Of a stretch of 6,771 nucleotides of DNA, positions 6,085 through 6,771 are shown in pieces. Made by a program: the position numbers and the translations under genes. Numbering within the stretch: position 1 is the first letter of the stretch; each line of letters opens with the position of its first letter. The notes beneath the pieces are model-generated. The model made no database searches, was not told the origin of the DNA, and saw nothing but the letters and a program-made list of their open reading frames with translations. Source of the DNA: an uncultured Eubacterium sp. (lineage in GTDB: Bacteria; Bacillota; Clostridia; Lachnospirales; CAG-274); NCBI GenBank assembly GCA_900543365.1, contig UQRG01000086.1, positions 1 through 6,771 on the forward strand. The letters are read 5' to 3'.

Positions 6085-6771
6085 AACTCCATCTTCTTTT
6101 TTCAATAACTATAACTGTAAAATACAAAAACGCTAATGAAAAAGTAATATAATAAATTATGTCTGATATGGAAACTATACCCATATAAAAGTTTTCAAAT
6201 CTATTAAGTACAGAAAGCCAACTTAAAACACTAACAATAACACCGTCAAAAAGTGATGGCTTAAAAAGATATAAACCTCCTGTAACAACAAGAGCCAAAA
6301 GTGCAAATATGCCAGATGCCGGGAAATTCTTTGTACTGGTAAATATTAAAAAAGTAATTGCAAGTATAACAATAATAACAAAACCTAAAGATGCCCCAAC
6401 AGATATTGGTGCTGATGAAGATATGTTATCCATCATAAGAAGCAAAAATATAGATGCAAATGTTGCTGCTGCTGCTACAATTTGATTGTCTGTAAGAACA
6501 GATATAAATATACCAACACTAATAAGACAAGCTCCCATCATAAAGTAGCCTAAAAGACCTACTAATGTCATTCCCCAATCTATATCGCCAAATAATGAAA
6601 GTACAGCTGGAAAAGTAAATGTAATACATAAACCAATTAAAAACAACAATACTGCCGCAAAAAACTTACCTGCTACAATACCTGTTACATTAATAGGTGC
6701 TGAATATAAAAGCTGGTCTGTTTTTTGTCTTGCTTCCTCAGCAAAAAGTCGCATTGTTATAACTGGTACAA
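6083..6771 (-). CDS. GldF-like ABC-2 permease subunit, C-terminal 228 residues (5' end outside window)
   Basis: An integral-membrane subunit of an ABC-2 exporter. The frame is open to the window end, with VPVIT preceding the first in-window ATG at 6754, so that ATG is internal. PVITMRLFAEEARQKTDQLL followed by YSAPI is the conserved cytoplasmic coupling segment of this permease family (usual form TMRxxAEExxxGTxExLLxxP). After it, about six hydrophobic segments can be seen, at roughly 28-52, 59-85, 91-108, 120-140, 146-164 and 197-217, counted from the ATG at 6754. Near the end, RFENFYMGIVSISDIIYYIT and the basic tail EKRRWS are also typical. Only the N-terminal cytoplasmic tail and the first membrane segment appear to be missing. 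Its ATPase partner is expected upstream, beyond 6771. The GldG-like gene starts 10 nt after its stop. Confidence 0.88.
   Translation of the reverse strand, partial: VPVITMRLFAEEARQKTDQLLYSAPINVTGIVAGKFFAAVLLFLIGLCITFTFPAVLSLFGDIDWGMTLVGLLGYFMMGACLISVGIFISVLTDNQIVAAAATFASIFLLLMMDNISSSAPISVGASLGFVIIVILAITFLIFTSTKNFPASGIFALLALVVTGGLYLFKPSLFDGVIVSVLSWLSVLNRFENFYMGIVSISDIIYYITFSLAFLYFTVIVIEKRRWS

Noticed and set aside
5782..6136. Two short plus-strand frames of 65 codons each
   Set aside because: They are antisense to the GldG-like gene and the end of the permease gene. Low-complexity residue content and no ribosome site mark them as shadows.
1..6771. CRISPR array, insertion sequence, phage or defence system
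   Set aside because: There is no regularly spaced repeat, terminal inverted repeat, transposase or integrase, nuclease or toxin-antitoxin signature. All genes are co-oriented transport or envelope genes with uniform base composition.

Overview
The window reads as chromosomal DNA of a low-GC Gram-positive bacterium, most likely a Clostridia/Lachnospiraceae-type Firmicute. The basis is AT-rich DNA (roughly one third GC by eye), strong AGGAGG-type Shine-Dalgarno sites about 6 nt before ATG, and single-membrane-style protein families. The lineage is inferred from composition and gene content, not proven. All six genes lie on the minus strand, so transcription runs from position 6771 toward 1. No mobile element, CRISPR array, tRNA or rRNA is visible.

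In transcription order, the first block (6771-3268) is a tightly packed three-gene unit. It holds the C-terminal part of a GldF-like ABC-2 permease (cut by the window end), a GldG-family auxiliary protein with a TGHGE motif and two membrane anchors, and a membrane-anchored DUF4340-type protein. The junctions are 10 nt and 0 nt, so the three are almost certainly co-transcribed and translationally coupled. The matching ATPase subunit is expected just beyond 6771. The three products would form a membrane complex with large extracytoplasmic parts whose cargo cannot be told from sequence. A perfect hairpin terminator (3224-3257) closes this block.

The second block is a single MATE-family efflux transporter gene (3204-1837). 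It sits directly behind that terminator with no convincing promoter of its own, so it may be expressed by read-through.

The third block begins after a 196-bp AT-rich intergenic region. That region carries a good sigma-A promoter (TTGAAG, 17 bp, TATAAT) and short direct repeats upstream of it. The promoter drives an ArsB/NhaD (SLC13-like) ion transporter gene (1640-360). After an 18-nt gap follows an unrecognised small protein gene (341 to beyond position 1), probably in the same operon.

For three genes the longest open frame starts at an upstream TTG. Shine-Dalgarno positions, and in one case the promoter, show that the internal ATG is the true start; the corrected starts are used here. Overall this is ordinary core/transport gene content. 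The least understood parts are the GldFG-DUF4340 complex and the small protein paired with the NhaD-like transporter.
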